NCBI GenBank assembly: GCA_964571375.1
Contig: CAZNBL010000026.1
Coordinates: forward strand, 1 to 17,649
Source: JAFTYR01 sp964571375
Lineage (GTDB): Bacteria > Pseudomonadota > Gammaproteobacteria > Burkholderiales > Burkholderiaceae_F
Direction: 5' to 3'
DNA: 17,649 bases
The notes beneath the pieces were generated by a model, which was not told the DNA's origin, ran no database searches, and worked only from the letters and a program-made list of their open reading frames with translations. Position 1 is the stretch's first letter. Each line of letters opens with the position of its first letter. The position numbers were made by a program, and so were the translations under genes. This document shows positions 6,059-12,259 of the stretch, in pieces.

Positions 6059-6075
6059 TCGAATTTCAGAAAAAA

Positions 6076-6099
6076 AGCTCCGTTCATCGGAGCTTTTTT
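6076..6099 (+). terminator. Terminator of tRNA-Thr copy 2
   Basis: AGCTCCG and CGGAGCT stem with loop TTCAT, then six T. The stem is identical to copy 1 and only the loop differs (TTCAT against CTTGT), which shows selection on the stem. Confidence 0.92.
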
Positions 6100-6123
6100 C
6101 GTATCCGAATCTTCGCTGCAGGC

Positions 6124-6162
6124 AAAAAGAAAACGGTTCACGGAATGACTCCGAGAACCGTT
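6124..6162 (-). terminator. Terminator of the hemA-prfA-prmC operon
   Basis: On the - strand AACGGTTC and GAACCGTT form an eight-pair stem with an inner GGA/TCC pairing, followed by a T-rich tract (TTTCTTTTT). It starts 21 bases beyond the prmC stop codon. Confidence 0.8.
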
Positions 6163-6183
6163 CTGCTGAATGAGCGTTAAGCT

Positions 6184-6993
6184 TTATTTTTTCCAAGCTG
6201 TAAACCGATCATTGCCGCCGTAATCCTTATAGGTTGCCGCGCCGTCAAAACCATGCTCGGCAAAAAGATTTCGTACAGCCTCTCCCTGATCCCAACCGTG
6301 TTCGATGGCAATCAGTTTCAGTCGTTCGTCTTTTCGTTCTGCTGCCTGAAGCAGAATGGCATCAATCGAACTTAAACCGTTCCTGAAGTCCGTAAGGGCT
6401 CCCTGAGGTTCGAACTGAAGCGCATCAAGGTGTTCGTCATCCGGACGGATGTAAGGCGGATTGGATACGATGGCATCAAGCTGCAGCGAAGTCGGTACCG
6501 CATCCAACCAACTGCCGCTGAAAAACTTGATATCGGCTCCGAGCGTTCGGGCGTTTTCCTTAGCTACATTCAAAGCGTCTTCGGAAATATCAGACGCGTG
6601 CACAGATAATCCCGGCAGTTCCTTTTTAAGTGTTACGGCAATGCAACCGCTGCCGGTTCCGAGGTCGACCAGAGAGCTGCCGGGAGCGAGATTTTCCAGA
6701 AGCCACTCAATCAGCACTTCGGTATCGGGGCGCGGAATAAGAACTGCAGGGCTGACCTTGAAAGGACGGGAGAAGAATTCCTGTACGCCGGTCAGATAAG
6801 GAACGGGAACGCCGCGACGGCGTTCTTCTGCCATCGTATTGAGGCGTTCGAGGTGTTTGTCGCTCAGAAGTTGTTCCGGACGCGTAGCAACAGCTACGCG
6901 GTTCAGACCGGTTACGTGCTCAAGGAGCACCCTGGCGTCCGCAGAATCTAAGTTTGCACTGCGAAGCCAGGATATCAAAGAGGTATTGCTCAA
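6184..6993 (-). CDS. prmC: Peptide chain release factor N5-glutamine methyltransferase PrmC
   Basis: PrmC uses S-adenosylmethionine to methylate the Gln of the GGQ motif in release factors 1 and 2, which speeds peptide release. The N-terminal helical substrate-binding domain contains 'RRRGVPVPYLTGVQEFFSRPF' (about 58-78). The SAM domain carries 'PRPDTE' (87-92), 'DLGTGSGCIAV' (110-120) and the catalytic 'NPPY' (178-181). The only plausible start is TTG at 6993-6991: the codon before it is the in-frame TAA of prfA, and the next ATG is at residue 54, beyond conserved sequence. The end of prfA supplies a weak AGGG ribosome-binding site. At 269 aa it is close to the E. coli length of 277. It sits with its substrate gene prfA. 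A decayed copy of its last 31 codons lies at 5844-5936. Confidence 0.95.
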   Translation of the reverse strand: MSNTSLISWLRSANLDSADARVLLEHVTGLNRVAVATRPEQLLSDKHLERLNTMAEERRRGVPVPYLTGVQEFFSRPFKVSPAVLIPRPDTEVLIEWLLENLAPGSSLVDLGTGSGCIAVTLKKELPGLSVHASDISEDALNVAKENARTLGADIKFFSGSWLDAVPTSLQLDAIVSNPPYIRPDDEHLDALQFEPQGALTDFRNGLSSIDAILLQAAERKDERLKLIAIEHGWDQGEAVRNLFAEHGFDGAATYKDYGGNDRFTAWKK

Positions 6994-8079
6994 TTATTCG
7001 CCCTGTTCGGAGAGGCTGGCCAGAAGTTCAGCCTGATGTTCTGCGGTCAGAGCTCCGATGATTTCATCGAGATCGCCGTCCATGATGGAATCGAGCTTGT
7101 AGAGCGTCAGATTGATGCGGTGATCTGTTACGCGGCCCTGAGGATAGTTGTAGGTGCGGATGCGTTCGCTTCGGTCGCCGGAGCCGACAAGAGATTTACG
7201 GAGACTGGATTCTTCAGCCTGCTGCTTGGCAACTTCTGCGGCATGGATACGTGCTGCGAGAACACCCATGGCACGTTCCTTGTTCTTGTGCTGGCTTCGT
7301 TCATCCTGACATTCGACAACGATGCCGGTCGGCAGGTGGGTGATACGAACGGCACTTTCAGTCTTCTGAATGTGCTGACCGCCGGCACCGGAGGCGCGGA
7401 ATACATCGATACGGAGGTCGCTCGGATCGATGTTGACGGCGCCGATTTCATCCTGTTCGGGCAGGACGGCAACCGTACAGGCGGAAGTGTGGACGCGTCC
7501 CTGAGATTCGGTTTCCGGAACGCGCTGAACACGGTGGCCGCCGCTTTCGAATTTAAGTTTGGAGTAGGCTCCCTGACCGATGATTCGGACGACGATTTCA
7601 CGGTAGCCGCCGAGGTCGGATTCGTTTGCAGAGACAAACTCAACCTGCCACTTCTGTCTTTCGGCATAGCGGGAGTACATGCGGAAAAGGTCGCCGGCAA
7701 AGAGTGCGGATTCATCGCCGCCGGTACCGGCACGAACTTCCAGGAAGATGTTCTTGTCGTCGTTGGGATCCTTGGGCAGAAGCAGAACCTGCAGTTCGTC
7801 CTTGATCTGCTCGATCTTGTCCTTGGCAGCGCGGATTTCTTCCATAGCGAAATCTTTCATGTCCGGCATGCCGAGGAGTTCTTCGGCGGTTGTCAGGTCG
7901 TCTTCGGCGCTTTTGAAATCAGCAAATTTCTGAACGATAGGTTCGATATCGGCTCTTTCTTTGGAAAGGGCGCGGAACTTGTTCATGTCGGCGGTAACGG
8001 CCGGGTCCTGAAGTGAGGCGTCGATTTCCTCAATTCTTCTGGCCAGAGAGGCCAGCTTTTCTCTCATTGAATCTTTCAT
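6994..8079 (-). CDS. prfA: Peptide chain release factor 1
   Basis: RF1 recognises UAA and UAG in the ribosomal A site and triggers hydrolysis of peptidyl-tRNA. The universal 'GAGGQH' motif has GGQ at residues 233-235, the same numbering as E. coli. The Gln is the target of PrmC, encoded next door. The stop-codon tripeptide (residues 188-190) is PET where E. coli has PAT; PET is a known RF1 variant. The following stretch 'HIQKTESAVRITHLPTG' differs from the common HVN/HIN-K/T-TDSA version. At 361 aa the length is normal. 'MKDSMREKLASLARR' aligns with the E. coli N-terminus, so I keep the first ATG although no clear ribosome-binding site precedes it; a second ATG four codons later is possible. 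Its stop directly abuts the prmC start. Confidence 0.97.
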   Translation of the reverse strand: MKDSMREKLASLARRIEEIDASLQDPAVTADMNKFRALSKERADIEPIVQKFADFKSAEDDLTTAEELLGMPDMKDFAMEEIRAAKDKIEQIKDELQVLLLPKDPNDDKNIFLEVRAGTGGDESALFAGDLFRMYSRYAERQKWQVEFVSANESDLGGYREIVVRIIGQGAYSKLKFESGGHRVQRVPETESQGRVHTSACTVAVLPEQDEIGAVNIDPSDLRIDVFRASGAGGQHIQKTESAVRITHLPTGIVVECQDERSQHKNKERAMGVLAARIHAAEVAKQQAEESSLRKSLVGSGDRSERIRTYNYPQGRVTDHRINLTLYKLDSIMDGDLDEIIGALTAEHQAELLASLSEQGE

Positions 8080-8130
8080 AGCGGTAAAGGCCGCACGAAT
8101 GCGACTTTTAAAAAGGCATAAATGTTATGA

Positions 8131-8154
8131 CGGCAGTACTTTTGGGTACTGCCG
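8131..8154 (-). promoter_or_regulatory. Hairpin between hemA and prfA
   Basis: CGGCAGTAC and GTACTGCCG form a perfect nine-pair stem with a six-base loop, starting nine bases after the hemA stop on the - strand. No T-run follows in the direction of transcription. It is likely an intercistronic element (partial termination, processing or stability) and not a full terminator, because prfA has no clear promoter after it. Confidence 0.5.
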
Positions 8155-8162
8155 GATAGTTA

Positions 8163-9452
8163 TCAGTGCTTGTGGTGACGATAGAAGCTGCTGAGAAGCT
8201 GAGCAGCCTTGTTGTAATCTTCGTCAGGCATCTTTTGATTATTGCGCAGTGTCGCGATCGAGTCATGCATAAATTTGTTAACCAGCGAATGCGACAGCTG
8301 TTCGACAACATGTTCGGCATTTTCACCGCGCTGCAGAGCTCTGACTGCTTTGGCAAACTCAATCTGTCGAAGTTCTTCGGCTCTTTCCTGCAACTCTTTG
8401 ATCAGCGGTACCGAGTTTCTTGCCTGCATCCAAAGATGGAATTCTCCGATGCGCTTTTCAATAACAGCTTCGGCCTGGGCTACTGCAGCCTGACGTTCTT
8501 TGATGCCGGACTGAACGACTTTACCTAAATCGTCGACGGTGTATACGTAAACATCGTCAAGCTCGGCGACTTCTTTTTCGACGTCACGCGGAACGGCAAG
8601 GTCTACGATGAACATCGGTTTGAAACGGCGTTTTTTGATGGCCCCCTGAATCATACCGAGACCGATGATCGGCAGGGAACTGGCAGTGCATGATACGACG
8701 ATGTCGTAGTCGGCAATGATGTCGGGTACTTCCGAGAGGCGTACCGGGTTGCCGCCGATACTTTCGGCAAGTGCTGCGGCACGTGCTTCGGTACGGTTGG
8801 CGACAGTGACTTTTTTAGGATTCTGTGCGCCGAAATGAGCGGTACAGAGTTCGATCATCTCGCCGGCACCGACGTAAAGAATATTGCAGTCGGCAAGGTC
8901 GCCGAAAATGCGGTTTGCAACGCGTACGGCAGCCGCAGCCATAGAAATGGAATGAGCGCCGATTTCCGTAGTGGAGCGCACTTCCTTGGCAACCTGCCAG
9001 GTCTTCTGGAACAGGTAGTTCAGATACAGGTTTAGAGAACCGGCTTCACGGGCGATTTTCTCTGCTTTCTTCATCTGACCGACGATCTGTGTTTCGCCGA
9101 GCACCATGGAATCCAAGCCGGAAGCTACGCGGAAGGCATGCTGAATGGCGTCTTCCTGAACAAACTTATAAAGATGTTCTTCGAGTTCGCTTTCCTTGAC
9201 GCCCTTTTGAGAGGCCAGGAACTCCTGAAGGCTCTGAGCGGCGAGATCTGCGTTTTCGGCGGCGCAGTAAATTTCGGTTCGGTTGCAGGTGGAAAGAATA
9301 GCTACTTCCTGAACACCGCCCTTGGCAGGCGTTCCGAGCATTGCTCGGATGAGGTTGAGGGAATCCTCGATTTCGTCCGGGCCGAACGACACCTTTTCAC
9401 GTAAGGACAAAGGTGCAGTATTGTGATTTAAACCAAGGGCAAGGAGATTCAT
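8163..9452 (-). CDS. hemA: Glutamyl-tRNA reductase HemA
   Basis: HemA is the NADPH-dependent first committed enzyme of C5-pathway heme synthesis; it reduces glutamyl-tRNA(Glu) to glutamate-1-semialdehyde. The catalytic domain has 'GLNHNTAPLSLREKVSF' at the start and 'LSTCNRTEIYC', whose Cys56 should be the thioester nucleophile. The segment 'GLDSMVLGETQIVGQMKKA' is diagnostic. The NADPH domain carries 'ILYVGAGEMIEL' and 'VTVANRTEARA'. A long helical dimerisation domain closes the protein. The length of 429 aa is usual. No strong ribosome-binding site precedes the ATG. It leads hemA-prfA-prmC, an order shared with E. coli. In some bacteria the HemA N-terminus is a heme-controlled degron; 'MNLLALGLNHN' does not show the Lys pair seen in enterobacteria. 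Confidence 0.97.
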   Translation of the reverse strand: MNLLALGLNHNTAPLSLREKVSFGPDEIEDSLNLIRAMLGTPAKGGVQEVAILSTCNRTEIYCAAENADLAAQSLQEFLASQKGVKESELEEHLYKFVQEDAIQHAFRVASGLDSMVLGETQIVGQMKKAEKIAREAGSLNLYLNYLFQKTWQVAKEVRSTTEIGAHSISMAAAAVRVANRIFGDLADCNILYVGAGEMIELCTAHFGAQNPKKVTVANRTEARAAALAESIGGNPVRLSEVPDIIADYDIVVSCTASSLPIIGLGMIQGAIKKRRFKPMFIVDLAVPRDVEKEVAELDDVYVYTVDDLGKVVQSGIKERQAAVAQAEAVIEKRIGEFHLWMQARNSVPLIKELQERAEELRQIEFAKAVRALQRGENAEHVVEQLSHSLVNKFMHDSIATLRNNQKMPDEDYNKAAQLLSSFYRHHKH

Positions 9453-9491
9453 TCTAAAAATTGAAGAGCTAACGGCAAAAAAACAAGCGCA

Positions 9492-9520
9492 ATTATAAAT
9501 GCGTTGATTGAATCAAAAAA
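9492..9520 (-). promoter_or_regulatory. Probable hemA operon promoter
   Basis: A perfect TATAAT -10 lies on the - strand at 9497-9492, 39 bases before the hemA ATG. The -35 is poor (TTTTGA at 15 bases, or TTTTTT at 17). Just upstream sit short repeats of TTGATT and AATCAA (9504-9524) that form overlapping palindromes and could bind a regulator. Confidence 0.5.
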
Positions 9521-9558
9521 TCAATAGTTAAGATGACGGTTTGCCCATGCTAATGCCG

Positions 9559-9589
9559 TTGTCTGAAATTAAGATGAATTTTGTATTAT
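9559..9589 (+). promoter_or_regulatory. Possible promoter of the 178-aa gene
   Basis: TTGTCT (9559-9564) and TATTAT (9584-9589) lie 19 bases apart, upstream of the gene starting at 9649. The spacing is long. A small imperfect hairpin (CCGA/TCGG with outer CCC/GGG, 9607-9628) lies in the resulting leader. Confidence 0.3.
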
Positions 9590-9648
9590 CCGATGCATGG
9601 GAGAATCCCTACCGAAAGTTCGGATGGGTTTGATGAGGTTGGACCAAG

Positions 9649-10185
9649 ATGCAATTTCCGTTAAAGAAAGTCTCTTCCGAGGATATGTTGCCGGCGCAAA
9701 GAGAGGTCCCTATCGGCGAGGAACTTATCCAGCAGGCTGCGGCAAGAAGCCGCCGGCTTGTTACCAAGCGAGCACTGATCAGTGCGGGCGCATCTGCTTT
9801 ACCGGTACCCGGAGCGGATATTGCCGTTGACATCGGCGTGATGACCTCGATATTGACGTCGGTCAATCAGGAATTCGGTCTGACTCAAGAACAGATCAAC
9901 AGGCTTCCGACGGAAAAACGTCTGAAACTCTTTTCCATTATCACAGCGGTCGGCGGTACTTTTGCCGGAAAAATAATTACAGTTCCGATCGTAACCGCAG
10001 CGCTAAGACATGTCGGAGTTCAGTTGACGGCGAAACAAGCATCCCGCTGGGTGCCGATTATCGGAACAGCAGTTTCGGCATCGGTCTCTTTTACTGCGCT
10101 GAAGTTTGTCGGTAATCAGCACATTGAAGATTGTGTGCGTATTTCCAGGATGCTTACGGAGTGGCAGCGGGAACAATCGTCGTAG
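9649..10185 (+). CDS. Hydrophobic protein, DUF697/EcsC-like, 178 aa
   Basis: I cannot name this gene. The N-terminal 40 residues are polar and basic. Three apolar stretches follow: 'SAGASALPVPGADIAVDIGV' (about 45-65), 'IITAVGGTFAGKIITVPIVT' (about 105-125) and 'WVPIIGTAVSASVSFTALKF' (about 138-160). The pattern of a 'PVPGAD' turn, a soluble helix with 'GLTQEQINRLP', and a late 'PIIGTAVSA' resembles the membrane-inserting domain of DUF697 or EcsC-type proteins, often coupled to GTPases; none is encoded here. The ATG is preceded by GAGG and GGAC. A short upstream frame overlaps but has no support. It diverges from hemA, and its 3' end overlaps that of the lipoprotein gene by 32 bases. Family assignment is a guess; that it is a real gene is likely. 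Confidence 0.78.
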   Translation: MQFPLKKVSSEDMLPAQREVPIGEELIQQAAARSRRLVTKRALISAGASALPVPGADIAVDIGVMTSILTSVNQEFGLTQEQINRLPTEKRLKLFSIITAVGGTFAGKIITVPIVTAALRHVGVQLTAKQASRWVPIIGTAVSASVSFTALKFVGNQHIEDCVRISRMLTEWQREQSS

Positions 10186-10915
10186 CTTGCAGTACCGCAG
10201 GATTCATGGGGATCATGAAGCCGTTTTTGACGATCTGTTGGAAGATCAGATCGGCATAGAGTTCATAGGTCTTTGCTGCAGTCGTTTCGTTCAGAACGGT
10301 TGAGATGTTAGCCATCCACAGGGCCTCGCCAGCCGGCAAAGCGAGTTGAACGCCGCTTTTGGCAATCTGCAGTTGTGTGACTGAGGGCGGAATGGCCCAA
10401 TGATCGTGCCACATCGGGCCGGGACCGAAACCCGGACCCGGTCCGAAGCCGGGGTGAGGACCGGGCATAGGACCCGGACCCCAGGTGACGCCGGGGTTAT
10501 AAATGGTTTTTATTTTGGTGCCGAAGTCCTGAATGATCAGTACATTGCTGGCTTTTGCTTTTTTAGCGATTGTTTTGACTTTCGTGAAGTCAATGCCGCC
10601 GGATTTTGTTTTCAGCGAAGAATTTTGTGTTGCATAAAGATAGCTCGGCGTTGCCGGAAGTCCCTTAAATGCAAAGACGTTGCAGGTAATGTCTTCGATT
10701 CCTCTTCGATTGGTTGCGTTGTCAGTCATCGAAATGACGAGTACGGAATCGATGATCTTCTGTTCAAGGCTGGCGGAGGGTGAAAGCCACTCATTGTCTA
10801 CGGAAGAGGGGTTGTAGGGTTCCTGATCGATGGCTGCACATCCGCCGAGGGTTAACGCGGCAAAGCAGAGGATGCCGAACCGAAGTCGTAAGAGAAAGTC
10901 GGAAAATCTTGTCAT
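10154..10915 (-). CDS. Putative lipoprotein with Gly/Pro-rich insert, 253 aa
   Basis: I do not recognise the family. The start is a lipoprotein signal: basic 'MTRFSDFLLRLRF', then the apolar 'GILCFAALTLGGC', with lipidation Cys at residue 26. Asp follows at residue 30, not at position +2, so outer-membrane sorting is expected. The body has strand-helix character ('QKIIDSVLVISMTDN', 'ASNVLIIQDFG'). A run of G-P and G-F repeats at residues 146-167 (10415-10480) is followed by 'MWHDHW', and then a folded C-terminal part. A GTG two codons upstream is open, but AAGG at 10927-10924 fits the ATG at 10915 (eight bases). The Gly/Pro run may be a flexible or surface loop, and the adjacent His and Trp could bind metal; that is speculation. 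Confidence 0.8.
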   Translation of the reverse strand: MTRFSDFLLRLRFGILCFAALTLGGCAAIDQEPYNPSSVDNEWLSPSASLEQKIIDSVLVISMTDNATNRRGIEDITCNVFAFKGLPATPSYLYATQNSSLKTKSGGIDFTKVKTIAKKAKASNVLIIQDFGTKIKTIYNPGVTWGPGPMPGPHPGFGPGPGFGPGPMWHDHWAIPPSVTQLQIAKSGVQLALPAGEALWMANISTVLNETTAAKTYELYADLIFQQIVKNGFMIPMNPAVLQATTIVPAATP

Positions 10916-11054
10916 GTGCACTGCCTTGTCGTTGAGCGGTACTGCAGTTTCTGCAGCTCTGTTGGGTTGGACCTCAAATCAGTATCGGCGGTATGGCTGC
11001 CACCGATGTTAAGAGGATAATGCTTGTCAAAATTATAAGTTGAGAGTTTCTTCC

Positions 11055-11426
11055 ATGCTCTATGTCTGCATAGCGATTGCCGGTGCATTAGGTGCGCTCT
11101 GCCGTTGGGTTCTTTCGGATGTGATCGGAAAAACTCAGTCGGGGTTTGATGTCGGGACGTTCGTTGTGAACGCGATCGGCTCTTTTGTACTGGGCTTGGT
11201 TGCCGGTGCTCATACTTTGTTTCCGGATCTTTTGGTTCAGGCGATACTGATCGGATTCTGCGGAGGACTTACAACCTTTTCTACTTTTGCACTCAGTGCG
11301 GTTGCTGCTTTGGAAACAGGTAAGTTCGCAGTATTCGGTAAAGAAGTTGTTTTCAATACTGTGCTTTGTATTTTCTTGCTTTGGTCTGGGATGATGGCGG
11401 GAGGTTCGCTATGTCAATTGATTTAA
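11055..11426 (+). CDS. crcB: Fluoride channel CrcB/Fluc, first paralogue
   Basis: CrcB/Fluc proteins are small four-helix membrane proteins that dimerise in antiparallel fashion to export fluoride. Family marks are present: 'GALGALCRW' (10-18), 'GTFVVNAIGSFVLG' with Asn39, and 'GFCGGLTTFSTFA' with Phe75 and Phe78 of the polar track. At 123 aa it is standard. A TTG at 11040 is open in frame, but GAGAG at 11042-11046 places the start at ATG 11055. The end overlaps the next crcB by 16 bases, so the two are translationally coupled. I looked for a fluoride riboswitch upstream and found only a hairpin (ATCGG/CCGAT, 10984-11007) that does not match the conserved core well. Confidence 0.93.
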   Translation: MLYVCIAIAGALGALCRWVLSDVIGKTQSGFDVGTFVVNAIGSFVLGLVAGAHTLFPDLLVQAILIGFCGGLTTFSTFALSAVAALETGKFAVFGKEVVFNTVLCIFLLWSGMMAGGSLCQLI

Positions 11427-11788
11427 GAGGCGTACTCCCGGTGGCTGCTGGCGGGGCGCTCGGAGCTGCGGTTCGGGCCTATCTTTCTATGAATGCTGCG
11501 GATTTGGAGTTGGATTCGAATACCGTGTTGCTGCTTATCAATGTGTCCGGAGCATTTCTACTCGGATGGATCGCGGCTTTGGTCGGAGCCAACAGGGGCG
11601 GTGCGTTTTATTTGTTTTTCGGTACCGGTTTTATGGGGGCGTTTACGACGTTTTCTTCGTTTGCGCACGCAGGGCTGATGCTTGGTCCGACTTACGGATT
11701 GCTTTATGTGGTTTGTACTTTGGTTTCCGGAATCGCCTGCGCAGCTCTTGGTTTGGTATCGGGAAGGTTATATCTGTCGAAAAGATGA
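11411..11788 (+). CDS. crcB: Fluoride channel CrcB/Fluc, second paralogue
   Basis: This is the second Fluc-type subunit, overlapping the first gene by 16 bases. It has 'GGALGAAVRAYLS' (14-26), 'TVLLLINVSGAFLLG' with Asn44, and 'GTGFMGAFTTFSSFA' with Phe81 and Phe84, so the ion-path residues are complete. The frame is open upstream to 11366, but a strong CGGGAGG at 11398-11404 fixes the ATG at 11411. It is clearly diverged from the first copy and is not a recent duplicate. It ends in a basic tail (SGRLYLSKR), while the first subunit ends uncharged (GGSLCQLI). That is consistent with the two having opposite fixed topology in a heterodimer. Paired Fluc genes forming heterodimers are known mainly from Gram-positive bacteria; heterodimerisation here is inferred. 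Confidence 0.92.
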   Translation: MSIDLRGVLPVAAGGALGAAVRAYLSMNAADLELDSNTVLLLINVSGAFLLGWIAALVGANRGGAFYLFFGTGFMGAFTTFSSFAHAGLMLGPTYGLLYVVCTLVSGIACAALGLVSGRLYLSKR

Positions 11789-11828
11789 ATAAGAGCGGCG
11801 ATGTGAATATCGCAGGTGCGACAAAACC

Positions 11829-11856
11829 GAACCGAGAGGTTCTGCGTAATTTTTTT
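11829..11856 (+). terminator. Weak terminator candidate after the crcB pair
   Basis: GAACC and GGTTC form a five-pair stem with a GAGA tetraloop (11829-11842). A seven-T run follows, but only after an eight-base gap (11843-11850 region), so fit to a standard terminator is imperfect. Transcription beyond it would run antisense through the tRNA-Phe genes. Confidence 0.35.
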
Positions 11857-11874
11857 GGGGAGTAGATAAAGAAA

Positions 11875-11950
11875 TGGTGGCCGGGGACGGAATCGAACCG
11901 CCGACACAAGGATTTTCAATCCTCCGCTCTACCAACTGAGCTACCCGGCC
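11875..11950 (-). tRNA. tRNA-Phe (anticodon GAA), promoter-distal copy
   Basis: A 76-base cloverleaf with encoded CCA. The acceptor stem is GGCCGGG/CCCGGCC, the D stem GCTC/GAGC and the anticodon stem GAGGA/TCCTT. The loop is TTGAAAA, with anticodon GAA at 11917-11915. T stem GGCGG/CCGTC with loop TTCGATT. Discriminator A. It closely resembles E. coli tRNA-Phe. It lies 48 bases downstream of the second copy and shares its promoter. Confidence 0.97.
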
Positions 11951-11998
11951 AACCTTGGTGCAGATTTTGAAGTTTCTGCGGAACTCTTTGATAAGAAG

Positions 11999-12174
11999 TG
12001 GTGGCCGGGGACGGAATCGAACCGCCGACACAAGGATTTTCAATCCTCCGCTCNNNNNNNNNNNNNNNNNNNNNNNNNNNNNNNNNNNNNNNNNNNNNNN
12101 NNNNNNNNNNNNNNNNNNNNNNNNNNNNNNNNNNNNNNNNNNNNNNNNNNNNNTACCAACTGAGCTACCCGGCC
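11999..12174 (-). tRNA. tRNA-Phe (GAA), interrupted by assembly gap
   Basis: The two ends of an identical tRNA-Phe flank 100 N. The 3' part (11999-12053) and 5' part (12154-12174) join without a missing or extra base when compared with the intact copy at 11875-11950. It is therefore either one intact tRNA with a spurious gap, or two different tRNA-Phe copies bridged by a scaffold join. The break falls just after the D-stem region. Confidence 0.85.
12054..12153. other. Assembly gap (100 N)
   Basis: Exactly 100 N, the conventional placeholder for a gap of unknown size. The contig ends lie inside a sequence that is repeated 124 bases away, a typical cause of assembly failure. True missing length could be zero or could include further repeat units. 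Confidence 0.98.
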
Positions 12175-12197
12175 TCTTTTCTCAAAGAGAGTTACGC

Positions 12198-12225
12198 ATT
12201 ATATAGAAGATTTTGAAAAAAGCAA
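12198..12225 (-). promoter_or_regulatory. Promoter of the tRNA-Phe genes
   Basis: A perfect TATAAT -10 on the - strand at 12203-12198 lies 23 bases before the tRNA 5' end. The -35 candidate TTGCTT (12225-12220) is 16 bases upstream and only half-matching. T-rich sequence lies around it. Confidence 0.55.
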
Positions 12226-12259
12226 AGTCTTTTTTCGAAAATTATAAAAAAATGCTAAA

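Larger units (their letters stand above)
5597..6276. repeat. Diverged tandem duplication carrying tRNA-Thr and prmC 3' end
   Basis: Copy 1 spans about 5597-5936 and copy 2 about 5955-6276. In order, each contains a TAAAAT -10 box, an identical tRNA-Thr, the tRNA terminator, a - strand terminator with AACGGTT arms, and the last 31 codons of prmC. The tRNA parts are offset by 358 bases and the prmC parts by 340, so about 18 bases of indel have built up between them. The tRNA genes are identical, while the prmC part is clearly decayed in copy 1. Confidence 0.85.

Noticed and set aside
5897..6196. 99-aa - strand frame over the second tRNA-Thr
   Set aside because: It contains the same antisense-tRNA peptide and has no independent support.
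7036..8016. 326-aa + strand frame opposite prfA
   Set aside because: It is entirely antisense to a conserved RF1 gene, has no ribosome-binding site, and is explained by codon bias in prfA.
10400..10783. 127-aa + strand frame opposite the lipoprotein gene
   Set aside because: Its reading reflects the antisense of the Gly/Pro repeat; the - strand frame has a clear lipoprotein signal and ribosome-binding site.
10980..11030. Fluoride riboswitch upstream of the crcB pair
   Set aside because: A hairpin (ATCGG/CCGAT) with some GG-rich similarity is present, but the conserved core and the pseudoknot partner could not be found. A covariance-model scan against the fluoride riboswitch family would settle it.
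11955..12216. Protein-coding frames through the N run
   Set aside because: They are antisense tRNA-Phe sequence joined across unknown bases and have no meaning.
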